DNA from: Bacteroidales bacterium
GTDB taxonomy: Bacteria > Bacteroidota > Bacteroidia > Bacteroidales > JAIPAH01
Direction of reading: 5' to 3'
DNA: 32,760 nucleotides
Assembly (NCBI GenBank): GCA_021738485.1
Contig: JAIPBX010000025.1
Location: 1 to 32,760 of the forward strand
A program made the translations under genes and the position numbers. The notes under the pieces were generated by a model. That model worked only from the letters and a program-made list of their open reading frames with translations. It was not told the origin of the DNA and made no database searches. Position 1 is the first letter of the stretch, and every line of letters begins with the position of its first letter. Below, one piece after another: positions 1 to 8,212 of the stretch.

Positions 1-185
1 GGGTCCACCTCTTTAAGCATCTTTTGAGCCACATCGGCGTTGAGTCGCTGGGTGGTTTCCTGGTAATAACGGCTGGCCGCATAGGTGGTAATGGTCACGT
101 AAGCCAGCCCCAACAGCAGCAGAATCAGCAAAAAAACCAGGCTAATCCTCCAATACAAACTTTTTCTTTGCTTAAACATACTCAT
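1..185 (-). CDS. Sensor histidine kinase, N-terminal fragment (cut by the window edge)
   Basis: Only about 61 N-terminal codons are present, reading leftward off the window. The peptide begins MSMFKQRKSLYWRIS, continues into one strongly hydrophobic segment (about residues 15-35, rich in Leu/Val) and then a polar stretch with YYQETTQRLNADVAQ. A short basic head, one membrane helix and an extracytoplasmic start is the usual beginning of a membrane histidine kinase. The gene follows the OmpR-type regulator stop codon by 3 bp, so it is the expected cognate kinase of that regulator. ATG at 185 is used; ATG at 179 is an alternative. The kinase domain lies outside the window, so the call rests on topology and gene order. 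The signal sensed cannot be stated. Confidence 0.72.
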   Translation of the reverse strand, partial: MSMFKQRKSLYWRISLVFLLILLLLGLAYVTITTYAASRYYQETTQRLNADVAQKMLKEVD

Positions 186-188
186 GGT

Positions 189-893
189 TTATTCCATTTC
201 GTCACTAAATCGATAACCCACACCCCAAGTCGTTAAGATGTATTTGGGATGTGATGCATCCGGCTCAATCTTAGATCGCAAGCGGTTGATGTGGGAGTTC
301 ACGGTGTGCTCATAACCACTGAATTCGTAGCCCCACACATCGTTGAGCAGTTGGTCCCTGTTGTAGCTTCGGCCCGGGTTTCCGGCCAGCAAAGCCAGTA
401 AATCGAATTCCTTCAGGGTCAAATCGATTCGCTGACCATTCAGCGTCACCTTCCTTTTTTCCAGGTCAATTTCCAAATCACCGTAGGACAAGTGTTTGGT
501 GTCGGCTTGGTTCGACTTTTTTGTATCCTGTTCCAGGCGGCGAAAAATCGCTTTGACCCTGGCTATGAATTCTCTTACTCCGAAGGGTTTGGTGATGTAA
601 TCATCCGCACCGGACTCCAGGCCCAGCACCTTATCCACTTCCTCGGTCTTGGCGGTAAGCATGAGAATCGGGGTATATATCTCAAAAGCACGAAGTTTCT
701 GCGCAATCGTATTTCCATCGGTTCCGGGAAGCATAATATCCAGCACCAGCAAATCGTACGATTCTTGCAGAGCTCTTCTCAGTCCCTCGTTTCCGTCATT
801 GGAAACTTCTACCTTGCAATCCAAATCCTCCAGATGAATCCGGAGTAAATCAACAATATCCTTATCATCTTCAATTATCAATACTTTTTTCAT
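189..893 (-). CDS. OmpR/PhoB-family DNA-binding response regulator
   Basis: A two-domain transcription regulator. The N-terminal receiver has the acidic pair (IIEDD), the phospho-acceptor Asp in LLVLDIMLPGTDG, the conserved Thr in MLTAK and the Lys in YITKPF. A winged-helix output domain follows from about residue 130, with the typical LTLKEFDLLALLAGNPGR start, the recognition-helix segment (HTVNSHINRLRSKIE) and the wing (GVGYRF). All phosphorylation residues are intact, so it should be a normal switch. ATG at 893 (MKKVLIIEDD) is preferred because it starts at the first receiver strand; GTG at 902 would add three residues. It is transcribed leftward and followed after 3 bp by the kinase gene. 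Regulated genes are unknown; repeats upstream at 982-1007 may be its own operator. Confidence 0.95.
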   Translation of the reverse strand: MKKVLIIEDDKDIVDLLRIHLEDLDCKVEVSNDGNEGLRRALQESYDLLVLDIMLPGTDGNTIAQKLRAFEIYTPILMLTAKTEEVDKVLGLESGADDYITKPFGVREFIARVKAIFRRLEQDTKKSNQADTKHLSYGDLEIDLEKRKVTLNGQRIDLTLKEFDLLALLAGNPGRSYNRDQLLNDVWGYEFSGYEHTVNSHINRLRSKIEPDASHPKYILTTWGVGYRFSDEME

Positions 894-981
894 GCCTGCC
901 ACTTTTTTATTGAAAAGACAGTTTCATGTAACAACATTCCCGATGCTTTCATGTTTATTAAATTTCAGCTTCAAAAGTAGC

Positions 982-1007
982 TGTGAAATATCACGGAAAT
1001 ATCACAG
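982..1007. promoter_or_regulatory. Candidate response-regulator operator: 11-bp phased direct repeat within a dyad
   Basis: GAAATATCAC occurs twice, at 985-994 and 996-1005, so the copies are exactly 11 bp apart. The pair is bordered by an inverted repeat, CTGTGA at 981-986 and TCACAG at 1002-1007. OmpR/PhoB regulators generally bind head-to-tail half-sites about one helical turn apart, so autoregulation of the adjacent regulator is a reasonable inference. The site lies about 90 bp upstream of that regulator and about 230 bp upstream of the oxidoreductase gene. Two further copies of TTTCATGT sit at 922-929 and 947-954. Nothing else clear was seen in the 903-1234 gap apart from the -7 box at 1199. 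Confidence 0.4.
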
Positions 1008-1198
1008 ATGTATAAAGGTTGTCTCACCTGTCGAAAAATCTTTTAGATTATTCTAACCATTGCTTACGTTTATTAAAATATTTTCTGAAAACTTTGTCAG
1101 GAATACCACAAAATGAACAGAAAATAAATCGCTTAGTTCCCTAAACCACACGGGCAAAATCTCTTTTATTTAGAATCGTACTAAATTAATCTTTTTCT

Positions 1199-1206
1199 TA
1201 ATTTTG
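1199..1206 (+). promoter_or_regulatory. Candidate Bacteroidetes -7 promoter box
   Basis: TAATTTTG matches the TAnnTTTG -7 element of Bacteroidetes primary promoters. It lies 28 bp upstream of the TTG start of the oxidoreductase gene, with AAGGAG (1221-1226) between them. A good TTTG -33 element at the right distance is not obvious, so this is a single-box call. Confidence 0.4.
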
Positions 1207-1234
1207 CACCCGAATTGAAAAAGGAGTTTAAATT

Positions 1235-1900
1235 TTGGAAGAACAAAATCTTCAGGAGACGGAATACGAAGTTCAGGAGATAAGAGATTTAACTGAATCC
1301 ACTTATGTAGTGCGCCTCAACCGCAATGGGCTTGATTTCAGGGCCGGGCAGCACATCACCCTGGGACCAATCAATGAAGTGGAATCGAGAGAATACAGCA
1401 TCTACAGCGGCGAGCAGGATGATTTTCTGGATGTGCTGGTAAAAGAAGTGGATGACGGGAATATCTCGAAAAAACTCAAGCGGGTGGATAAAGGCGATGT
1501 CCTGAATTTCGACGGACCGGTAGGTTATTTCACCCTGAATGATGAGGACATCCGAAGCAAACGCTTTATTTTTATTGGGAGTGGAACAGGTATTGCGCCT
1601 TTTCATAGTTTTGTAAAATCTTATCCGGGATTGGATTACACGCTGCTCCATGGTGTTCGTTATGCTTACGAAGCCTATGACCGGCAGGATTATGATCCCG
1701 ATAGATACGTTCTTTGCACTTCGCGCGATAAAAACGGGGATTTCCACGGCAGAGTAACGGAGTATGTCAGAAAGAATATTTACGACGTGAATGCACTCTA
1801 TTACCTGTGTGGAAATATCAATATGATTTATGAAGTTTTTGATTTGCTTAAGCTCAAAGGAGTGCCGGCTAAACATCTGCATGCGGAAGTGTACTTTTAG
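1235..1900 (+). CDS. FAD/NAD(P)-binding oxidoreductase of the ferredoxin-NADP+ reductase type
   Basis: A 221-residue cytosolic flavoprotein that probably passes electrons between NAD(P)H and a small carrier. The N-terminal beta-barrel carries the FAD-binding RxYS motif (REYS, residues 52-55). The nucleotide-binding half has GSGTGIAP at 115-122, a CGN loop near 192 and the C-terminal EVYF typical of this fold, whose terminal aromatic residue stacks on the flavin. It lacks any ferredoxin domain, so it is a stand-alone reductase. The start is TTG: AAGGAG lies 8 bp upstream and no better ATG is near, which makes this one of the few clear Shine-Dalgarno sites in the window. No functional partner sits beside it; the upstream genes are divergent and a repeat array follows. 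The carrier it reduces is unknown. Confidence 0.85.
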   Translation: MEEQNLQETEYEVQEIRDLTESTYVVRLNRNGLDFRAGQHITLGPINEVESREYSIYSGEQDDFLDVLVKEVDDGNISKKLKRVDKGDVLNFDGPVGYFTLNDEDIRSKRFIFIGSGTGIAPFHSFVKSYPGLDYTLLHGVRYAYEAYDRQDYDPDRYVLCTSRDKNGDFHGRVTEYVRKNIYDVNALYYLCGNINMIYEVFDLLKLKGVPAKHLHAEVYF

Positions 1901-1903
1901 GGA

Positions 1904-1948
1904 ATGGTTGATTGATTGGTTGATTGGTGATTGGTGATTGGTTGATAT
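1904..1948. repeat. Short imperfect GATTGGT repeats
   Basis: About 45 bp directly after the oxidoreductase stop consist of units such as GATTGGTT and GATTGGTG repeated five to six times. They run directly into the larger tandem repeat and probably arose by slippage. Confidence 0.7.
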
Positions 1949-2456
1949 GGAAGAAATTCCAAATTACAAATGCCAAATTCCAAAAAAGCACCAAGAACCA
2001 ATCATCAAATATCAAACAAAGAGCCATAAGCATGTTTGGAGTTTGAAAATTGGAATTTGTTTGGGTTTTGGTTTTTGAAATTTAGAAATTGCTCCTGCAA
2101 CTAGGGTGAAGTTTCAAGATTGAATGGGAATTGGAAGAAATACCAAATGACAAATCACAAATTCCAGGGAAGCACCAAGAACCAATCATCAAATATCAAA
2201 CAAAGAGCTATAAGCATGTTTGGAATTTGAAAAATTGGGATTTGTTTGGGTTTTGGTTTTTGAAATTTAGAAATTGCTCCTGCAACTAGGGTGAAGTTTC
2301 AAGATTGAATAGGGAATTGGAAGAAATTCCAAATTACAAATCCCAAATTCCAAAAAAGCACCAAGAACCAATCATCAAATATCAAACAAAGAGCCATAAG
2401 CATGTTTGGAGTTTAAAAATTGGGATTTGTTTGAGATTTGATTTTTGAAATTTGGG
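1949..2456. repeat. 185-bp tandem repeat, about 2.75 copies, each with an internal dyad
   Basis: The landmark GGAAGAAAT(T/A)CC recurs at 1949, 2134 and 2319, giving a constant 185-bp period. The third copy stops near 2456. The units are nearly identical; for example CACCAAGAACCAATCATC appears in all three, and CTCCTGCAACTAGGGTGAAG in the first two. Each unit carries a left arm (CAAATCCCAAATTCCAAA in copy 3) and a right arm of TTTGGAATTTG plus GGGATTTG, so a long hairpin with a loop of roughly 50 nt is possible. There is no credible ORF. It fills most of the 620-bp gap between the oxidoreductase gene and miaB. Confidence 0.93.
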
Positions 2457-2523
2457 ATTTAATTGTTAGAGGTGCAAAGCCGTTAGAATCCTATAAAAAT
2501 AATAGAGAACTGAAAAATTAGTC

Positions 2524-3882
2524 ATGAAATATCATATAATCACATTAGGTTGCCAGATGAATGTTTCGGACAGCGAGCGGGTAAAAGCCGTGCTGGACGA
2601 TAAAATGGGATATACCTGGACGGACAACGAGGAAGAAGCGCAGTTGGTGGGGGTTATTGCCTGTTCGGTCAGGCAAAAGGCCATCAATAAAGTCTATTCC
2701 TACATCAGCAAATGGAACAAGCAAAAGAATCACCGGCATCTGATCACCTTCCTTACCGGGTGCATACTGCCATATGATAAAGAGCAGTTTCTGAAAAAAT
2801 TTGATATTGTTTTCAATATGGCCGATTTACCGAAGTTTCCCGAAATGATAAGTCAGTATGGCATTACTTCCCCGGCCAGTCTGAACCTGACCGAAGGAAA
2901 GGTACCGGAAAGCATTAAGGATTTCTGGCATATCACCCCCCATTACTCCTCCGACTGGCAGGGGTTTATCCCGATTCAGAACGGCTGCGATAAATTCTGT
3001 ACTTTCTGTGCGGTTCCTTACACACGGGGAAGAGAGATATCCAGACCCCATGAGGAAATTTTAGACGAATTGAAAGCCCAGGTCAACAAAGGCTACAAAT
3101 CCATTACTTTGCTGGGGCAGAATGTAAATTCGTATGGATTTGACAAGCGGGGCAATGAGATTTCTTTTGCCGAATTATTACGACGTGTAGGCGAATACGG
3201 CAAGCAGAGCGGTAAGGATTTCTGGGTTTATTTTACCTCTCCCCATCCCCGCGACTTCACCGATGAAGTGGTGGAAGTGATAGCCGAATACCCCCATATC
3301 GCCAAACAAATTCATCTCCCGGTTCAATCGGGTGATGACAAGGTACTTATCCGGATGAACCGGAAACACAACATCGATAAGTACCGCCATATTATCCACA
3401 AAATATGGGAATTGGTCCCGGATGCAACGATTTTTACAGACATCATCGTGGGCTTCACCGGCGAAACGAAGGAGCAGTTTGAAAACACCCGCAAAATCAT
3501 GGAAGAGTTTAAATTCAATATGGCCTACATTGCCCAATATTCGCCCCGGCCGGGCGCCGCCAGCTCACGTTGGCCCGACGATGTACCCGATGAGGTAAAA
3601 AAAGAACGATTCCATGAATTAACCAATGAGTTGACCAAACACACCATCGTACACAATAAGGCGATGATCGGAAACACCTATAAGGTTTTGGTTACCGGAA
3701 AAAATAAAAAAGAGGGTTATTTATCCGCCTTGACAGAGGGGAAAATAATTGTTAGGTTCCCTTCGAATGATGAGAAACTGATAGGCGATTTTACTTATGT
3801 AAAAATCACGTCAGTCACTCCTTTTGCAACAGAGGGAAAGCATGTGAATGTGGATGAAAAAGAATTAGCGGAGAAGGTATGA
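2524..3882 (+). CDS. miaB: tRNA-2-methylthio-N6-dimethylallyladenosine synthase (radical SAM methylthiotransferase)
   Basis: MiaB converts i6A37 to ms2i6A37 in tRNAs reading UNN codons, using two 4Fe-4S clusters and SAM. The N-terminal domain has the three cluster cysteines: Cys10 (LGCQMN), Cys47 (ACSVR) and Cys80 (LTGC). The radical SAM cluster is Cys155-x3-Cys159-x2-Cys162 (CDKFCTFC), followed by the family signature YTRGRE-SRP. A TRAM-like RNA-binding domain lies at about 380-445. The 452-residue length is normal. GCQMN with CSVRQKA separates it from the MtaB and RimO families. The next methylthiotransferase gene overlaps it by 4 bp (ATGA), so the two are probably translationally coupled. 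No clear promoter box was found in the repeat-filled upstream gap. Confidence 0.95.
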   Translation: MKYHIITLGCQMNVSDSERVKAVLDDKMGYTWTDNEEEAQLVGVIACSVRQKAINKVYSYISKWNKQKNHRHLITFLTGCILPYDKEQFLKKFDIVFNMADLPKFPEMISQYGITSPASLNLTEGKVPESIKDFWHITPHYSSDWQGFIPIQNGCDKFCTFCAVPYTRGREISRPHEEILDELKAQVNKGYKSITLLGQNVNSYGFDKRGNEISFAELLRRVGEYGKQSGKDFWVYFTSPHPRDFTDEVVEVIAEYPHIAKQIHLPVQSGDDKVLIRMNRKHNIDKYRHIIHKIWELVPDATIFTDIIVGFTGETKEQFENTRKIMEEFKFNMAYIAQYSPRPGAASSRWPDDVPDEVKKERFHELTNELTKHTIVHNKAMIGNTYKVLVTGKNKKEGYLSALTEGKIIVRFPSNDEKLIGDFTYVKITSVTPFATEGKHVNVDEKELAEKV

Positions 3883-5183
3883 ACAGAAAGATAGCATTCA
3901 GAACATTAGGCTGCAGGCTGAACCAGTACGAAACCGATGCACTGGCCTCAACATTCAAAAATAATGACTATAAAATCGTTGATTATAACGACAAAGCTGA
4001 TGTATATGTGGTAAATACCTGTACGGTGACCAAGCAAAGTGATACGAAATCACGCAACATCATTCGTCAGGCAACCAAAACCAACGAGGAGGCCCTGGTA
4101 GTAGTGACCGGTTGCATGGTCAACAATCACCGCGACAAGCTGGAGCAGAGACTCGACAACGTGACGTATTTTGTGGAAAATGAGGAAAAAAGCCAGATTT
4201 ACAACCTGATAGATGCCCACTACAAGGGAGAAGTATATCACCCGAAAAGAGAAAGCGCCAACCTTTTTAACTACGATGCTGCCGAGCATACCTTCCACAC
4301 GCGCAGCATGATAAAAATTCAGGACGGATGTGATAACTTCTGTACTTTTTGCATTATTCCAAAAGTAAGGGGCCGGGCCAAAAGCCGTCCTTACGAAGAG
4401 ATCGAAGAAAACATCCGCCAGGTAGTCGATTATGGCTACAAAGAAATTGTTCTGACCGGGGTCAACATCGGCCGTTATGAATACAACGGAATGAAATTCG
4501 AGGATCTGGTGGAGCGGGTACTCGAAATTCCGGGAGATTTCAGGGTCAGAATTTCCTCCATCGAGCCGGACGGTTTCGGAAAAAAACTCTACAGGCTTTT
4601 CAGGCATCCGAAGCTTGCCCCGCACCTGCACCTGTGTATTCAAAGCGGTTCGGACAAAACATTATTGAAAATGCGCCGCATGTATACCGTCGATGAATTC
4701 CGCCAAATCGTGAGTGACGTGCGGGCAGTGCGACCGGATTTTAATTTCACTACGGATGTAATTGTCGGTTTTCCGGGCGAAACGGAAGAAGATTTTAACG
4801 AAACGGTTGATGTAGTCAAAGAGCTTGGCTTCAGCCATATCCATACCTTTAAGTACTCCATGCGCGAAGGGACGCGGGCGGCCCGCATGAAAGAGCAACT
4901 CCCCGACAAGCTGAAATCGCAACGCAGTGAAATTATCCGGGATTTAACAGCCGATAACAAACTGAATTATCGCAAATCGTTCATCGGGAAGCAGCAACGG
5001 GTATTGGTCGAAAAAATCGACGAAAACGGCTATGCCCATGGCTATGGCGAGCACTACATCCCCGTCAAATTTACCGGTGCCGGCCTTAAAAAAAATGAAT
5101 TCTACGACGTCGACCTCAAAGACATCGAAGAAGGCGATGAGCCGGTGATGATTGGTCTGGCCCGCGTCGAAGAGAAGGTTTGA
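3879..5183 (+). CDS. mtaB: tRNA (t6A37-C2)-methylthiotransferase, MtaB-type
   Basis: MtaB makes ms2t6A37 from t6A37 in tRNAs for ANN codons. The cluster-binding cysteines are Cys12 (LGCRLNQ), Cys48 (NTCTVT) and Cys79 (VTGCM); the radical SAM triad is Cys151-x3-Cys155-x2-Cys158 (CDNFCTFC). The sequence RLNQYETDA followed by NTCTVT is characteristic of the MtaB/eukaryotic-like branch rather than MiaB. A C-terminal TRAM-like region spans roughly 365-430. Length (434 residues) is normal and the reading frame intact. The start overlaps the miaB stop. Six bases after its stop codon lies the 3' end of a degraded group II intron on the opposite strand, so any native terminator of this operon has been disrupted or displaced. 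Confidence 0.93.
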   Translation: MNRKIAFRTLGCRLNQYETDALASTFKNNDYKIVDYNDKADVYVVNTCTVTKQSDTKSRNIIRQATKTNEEALVVVTGCMVNNHRDKLEQRLDNVTYFVENEEKSQIYNLIDAHYKGEVYHPKRESANLFNYDAAEHTFHTRSMIKIQDGCDNFCTFCIIPKVRGRAKSRPYEEIEENIRQVVDYGYKEIVLTGVNIGRYEYNGMKFEDLVERVLEIPGDFRVRISSIEPDGFGKKLYRLFRHPKLAPHLHLCIQSGSDKTLLKMRRMYTVDEFRQIVSDVRAVRPDFNFTTDVIVGFPGETEEDFNETVDVVKELGFSHIHTFKYSMREGTRAARMKEQLPDKLKSQRSEIIRDLTADNKLNYRKSFIGKQQRVLVEKIDENGYAHGYGEHYIPVKFTGAGLKKNEFYDVDLKDIEEGDEPVMIGLARVEEKV

Positions 5184-5188
5184 GGTTT

Positions 5189-6446
5189 GTCCGGCTAGAG
5201 AAGGTCGTTACCTCTCTGCTCCCCCGCAGACCCGGACGAGCGGATTTCCCCCGAAATCTCGGGATTCCTCTTAAACCGGTTTCGCTCAGCGATAGCTGTG
5301 ATAGATTTTGGGTTTGAGCAAAGGCTGCCATTGGTGAATCAGTTTGGAAAACCTTTGCCAGTTCCCTACTGGTTTTCCACCCCGGCGATTTAACCACTTG
5401 TATAGGATGCGTGACAGTTCATAGTGAAATTTCTGTAGCATCCGACTATTAAAGGTCACTCCATAATAATTGTAGTGCCCCCGTAATTTGGCATTAATCG
5501 CCGGGATGAGTTCTTTGAATGGCGTATGCCGATGTTGGGATATCCAACCTCGCATGTTGTTCAACGCTTGGGTGAACTTTTTACGGCTTGTCTTTCTTTT
5601 TAACACAATCTTTCCTTTACGACTTTTGCTTAGAAAGTGCGTGAATTTAAGAAAGTCAAAACTCCGCGAGCTTCCTTTTGGCTCGTTGCCCAATTTGATT
5701 AAACGGGTCTTTTCCGGGTGCAACTCCAGTCCGTATTTCTCGAATCGTTTGGGAAGCACGTTCATAACCCGCTGGGCATCTTCACCATTAGTGAATCCCA
5801 ATATGAAATCGTCTGCATAGCGCACAATAAAACTCCCACCTTTCAGCAATGGCTGGATTTGTTCTGAAAACCACTCATCTAATGCATGATGCAGGTAAAT
5901 GTTGCTTAACAGGGGCGAGATTATTCCGCCCTGGGGCGTTCCCTCTGTCGGATACCTTATTTGGTTATCCTCCAGTATCCCCGCTTTAAGCCATTTATCT
6001 ATCATCCTGCGTATCACGCCTTCCTTCACCCGGCGGTCAAGGAAGGCGCGTAGTTGACTGTGATTGATACTGCCGAAGTAGGCTTTTATATCCGCATCTA
6101 TGATATAGTGCTTCTTTTGAAAACTTACTTCCTTATAGCTACCCCCCTTGAACGCGCTCAGCAATTTCGGTAAACGGTCGGCTTGCACCTGCTTGTAGGT
6201 CTGCCAGCTATGGCCGTCTACTCCTGCACTGCTTTGTTTGTTCAGGCGTTGATAGATCGTTGCAGTATCCCTTCATCAATAAACTGGTGAAGGTTGGTCA
6301 GGGCTTTGCTTTCGCTCAACTACGCACCACGTGGTTCCGGCTGGTGGCTAAACTTTACCGGATAGGATGGGTTTTCCTACAGGTTTCTTCAAATAAGTTT
6401 CAAAGAACGTTTCTTTTCCCCCTATTACGGGCTTTGCTTGGTGCAA
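5189..6446 (-). mobile_element. Degraded group II intron (3' end clear, 5' end uncertain)
   Basis: The element is read on the minus strand. Its reverse transcriptase remnant ends at 5286 and is followed by RNA-like sequence down to about 5189. There an AGAGAGG...CCTTCTCT stem with a short loop resembles domain VI, and the preceding CGTCCGGGTCTG resembles the 3' strand of domain V. The likely 3' junction (CTCTAGCCGGAC) is only 6 bp past the mtaB stop. The 5' boundary is a guess at the TTGCACC near 6446. The total of about 1.25 kb is well short of a complete RT-encoding group II intron, so much of domain I as well as part of the RT is missing. It is very probably unable to splice or move on its own. 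Confidence 0.7.
5286..6319 (-). pseudogene. Group II intron reverse transcriptase/maturase, frameshifted and internally deleted
   Basis: The main open part (GTG at 6188 down to 5286, 300 codons) has the RT core: IDADIKAYF at 30-38, the GTPQGG segment at 83-88, catalytic YADD at 124-127, then a maturase domain X (MRGWISQHR, LRGHYNYYG) ending at KIYHSYR with no endonuclease domain. Upstream, the same frame continues as LNKQSSAGVDGHSW to a stop at 6275. The preceding piece (TNLHQFIDEGILQRS, from about 6319) is in another frame, so a frameshift lies near 6250-6262. In addition GGSYKEV runs straight into KKHYIIDAD. Intact relatives have roughly 75-80 residues there, covering RT1-RT2 with the IPK-G-RPLGIPT block. 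Both defects indicate a non-functional gene. Confidence 0.88.
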
Positions 6447-6562
6447 GAGGTGTTTAGGTTTTACTTTGATAGTTGTGATATATTTATTCTCCTATAGAAA
6501 TAAAAAGACATTATAAAAAATGCTATCTTTATGAATAGTAATTATTGATTTTTATCTTGGTG

Positions 6563-8146
6563 ATGAAAGGATTTATAAAACTGCTTTTTATTCTATTTGT
6601 GCTTACTTCATGCGAGTTAGACCATGATGAGGCAATGAGGGATAATGAAAGTGAAAATGGTTCACAGGCAAGTGAAAAATTTTCCGATCCGCAAAGACAC
6701 GAAATATTGAAAAAGTATAGTACGATTGGGTTGATGCTGGATTCTTTGGCAATGTATGAATCCCAAAAAAATCATCCTGCTATCGCAAAAATAAAGATTC
6801 AACTTGCTGATAGATTGAGGTCTTCAGGAAATTATTATGATGCTATTCGGTTCTTGGAAGATGCCAGGACTAAGCTAAGAACAAAATCAAACGAAAAATT
6901 GAACAGCCAACTTTTTAATGTATTGGCTGCGGTGTATTATGAGTTATACATTCATAACCGTATTTATAAAACATACCTTGATTCAGCGGATACTTATGCG
7001 CGCAAAGCTGTTATTGCAGCCAATAAAGTCAAAGATGTCAAACTAAAGACCACTGCTTTTATTATTATTGGCGGCGTTCATATCCATCAGAACGATTACG
7101 AAAAAGCCGTGCTAATTTTGGAGCGAGCCCAGAAACTCCATAAAAAAACCAGTGAGTTCCCGGAGCTTTCTATTCTGGCCAATCTTTCCTACGCTCATCT
7201 TAAGCTGGGAGATCTGGATACCGCCCTGGTGTATTCGCAGCGATGCCTGGAAGAGGCTACTAAATCAGGAGATATTGTTTTTAGTGTCATTAGTCAAAAA
7301 AACCTGGTAAAAATCTATAATGCCTTTGGAAATAAAGCGAAAATGAATGAGCTGAGAAAAAATATTGATAAGCTGGCTTCTCAAAAAGATGTGATAGTGA
7401 AATCCCTGATTAACAAACAGCTTTTAATAAACTATGAAAAACAAAAAGCTGAATCGAAGATCCTTGGGCTTTATAAGGATAAGTATTACCTTTTCCGGTT
7501 GAGTCGTATTCTTTTAGCAGGGTTGGTTGTAACTATATTAATTGCCGCTACAGTTACATATTTGATTATCAGTAACTATCAAAAAAAGAAAAAGGTCACC
7601 CAACAACATCTTCAAATAGAAAAAAAGGAGAAAGAGTACCATCTGGCAAAATCCAGGATACTTGATCAGGATAAGAAGCTGGAAAAAGAAAAAACAAGTA
7701 GATATAAACTGGAATTACAAGTAAAAGAGCAGGAACTGGTCTATCAATCACTAAAACAAGCCAAATTGGCTAAAATTAATCAATCCATAAAAGATAAATT
7801 GTTACCCTATAGTATAAAGCTTCCACGAAAAACTGATCAGAAAGAATTCCAGGAAAAAATTAATACGATTTGCCGAGAGGCTGGACGTGATTCTTTGGCC
7901 GACTTTGAGAAGATGTTTGTGCAAATGCATGGTAGGTATTACGAAAAGCTAACCACAATCAATACAGAACTCACTCGAAGTGAATTGCAGCTATGTGCGC
8001 TGCTGAGAATGAACCTGCCTACAAAAGAAATAGCTCATATGCTCTCCTTATCACCATATACCATTGATCAGAGAAGGCATAGCATTAGGATAAAACTACA
8101 TCTGGAAAACAACATGAATTTGAATAGTTATTTAATATCATTATAA
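6563..8146 (+). CDS. Membrane-spanning TPR regulator with C-terminal LuxR-type helix-turn-helix
   Basis: 527 residues from ATG 6563. The N-terminus is a lipoprotein-type signal (KGFIKLLFILFVLTSC, lipobox cysteine at 17). About residues 50-290 are alpha-helical and TPR-like (YYDAIRFLEDA, NDYEKAVLILERAQK, LGDLDTALVYSQRCLEEA). A membrane helix follows at about 313-335, then a Lys/Glu-rich coiled coil (340-400). A LuxR/GerE-like DNA-binding domain closes the protein from about 469 (LTRSELQLCALLRMNLPTKEIAHMLSLS). Such proteins are widespread in Bacteroidetes. The layout implies TPRs outside and DNA-binding domain inside, so it could pass a periplasmic signal directly to DNA. TTG at 6545 would add six residues, but the ATG gives a cleaner signal peptide. 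The genes downstream are plausible targets, by proximity only. Confidence 0.85.
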   Translation: MKGFIKLLFILFVLTSCELDHDEAMRDNESENGSQASEKFSDPQRHEILKKYSTIGLMLDSLAMYESQKNHPAIAKIKIQLADRLRSSGNYYDAIRFLEDARTKLRTKSNEKLNSQLFNVLAAVYYELYIHNRIYKTYLDSADTYARKAVIAANKVKDVKLKTTAFIIIGGVHIHQNDYEKAVLILERAQKLHKKTSEFPELSILANLSYAHLKLGDLDTALVYSQRCLEEATKSGDIVFSVISQKNLVKIYNAFGNKAKMNELRKNIDKLASQKDVIVKSLINKQLLINYEKQKAESKILGLYKDKYYLFRLSRILLAGLVVTILIAATVTYLIISNYQKKKKVTQQHLQIEKKEKEYHLAKSRILDQDKKLEKEKTSRYKLELQVKEQELVYQSLKQAKLAKINQSIKDKLLPYSIKLPRKTDQKEFQEKINTICREAGRDSLADFEKMFVQMHGRYYEKLTTINTELTRSELQLCALLRMNLPTKEIAHMLSLSPYTIDQRRHSIRIKLHLENNMNLNSYLISL

Positions 8147-8212
8147 TGAAGAAATTAATATCAACTTAACAACGAATTCGTAAATGAATACACCGGATTT
8201 TCACCCTTTAGT

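Noticed and set aside
982-1006. TGTGA...TCACA considered as a CRP site
   Set aside because: The spacer is 15 bp rather than the usual 6, and the phased direct repeat explains the same bases better.
1289-1882. 197-codon minus-strand frame opposite the oxidoreductase gene, and similar long antisense frames over mtaB, miaB, ppdK and cyd genes
   Set aside because: All lie inside genes with clear conserved motifs on the other strand and show no domain features of their own.
1949-2456. Repeat array considered as a CRISPR
   Set aside because: The whole 185-bp unit repeats with no unique spacers, the units are far too long, and no cas gene is nearby.
6260-6457. Plus-strand 65-codon frame opposite the intron
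   Set aside because: It is antisense to the intron RT remnant and structured intron sequence and has no recognisable motif.
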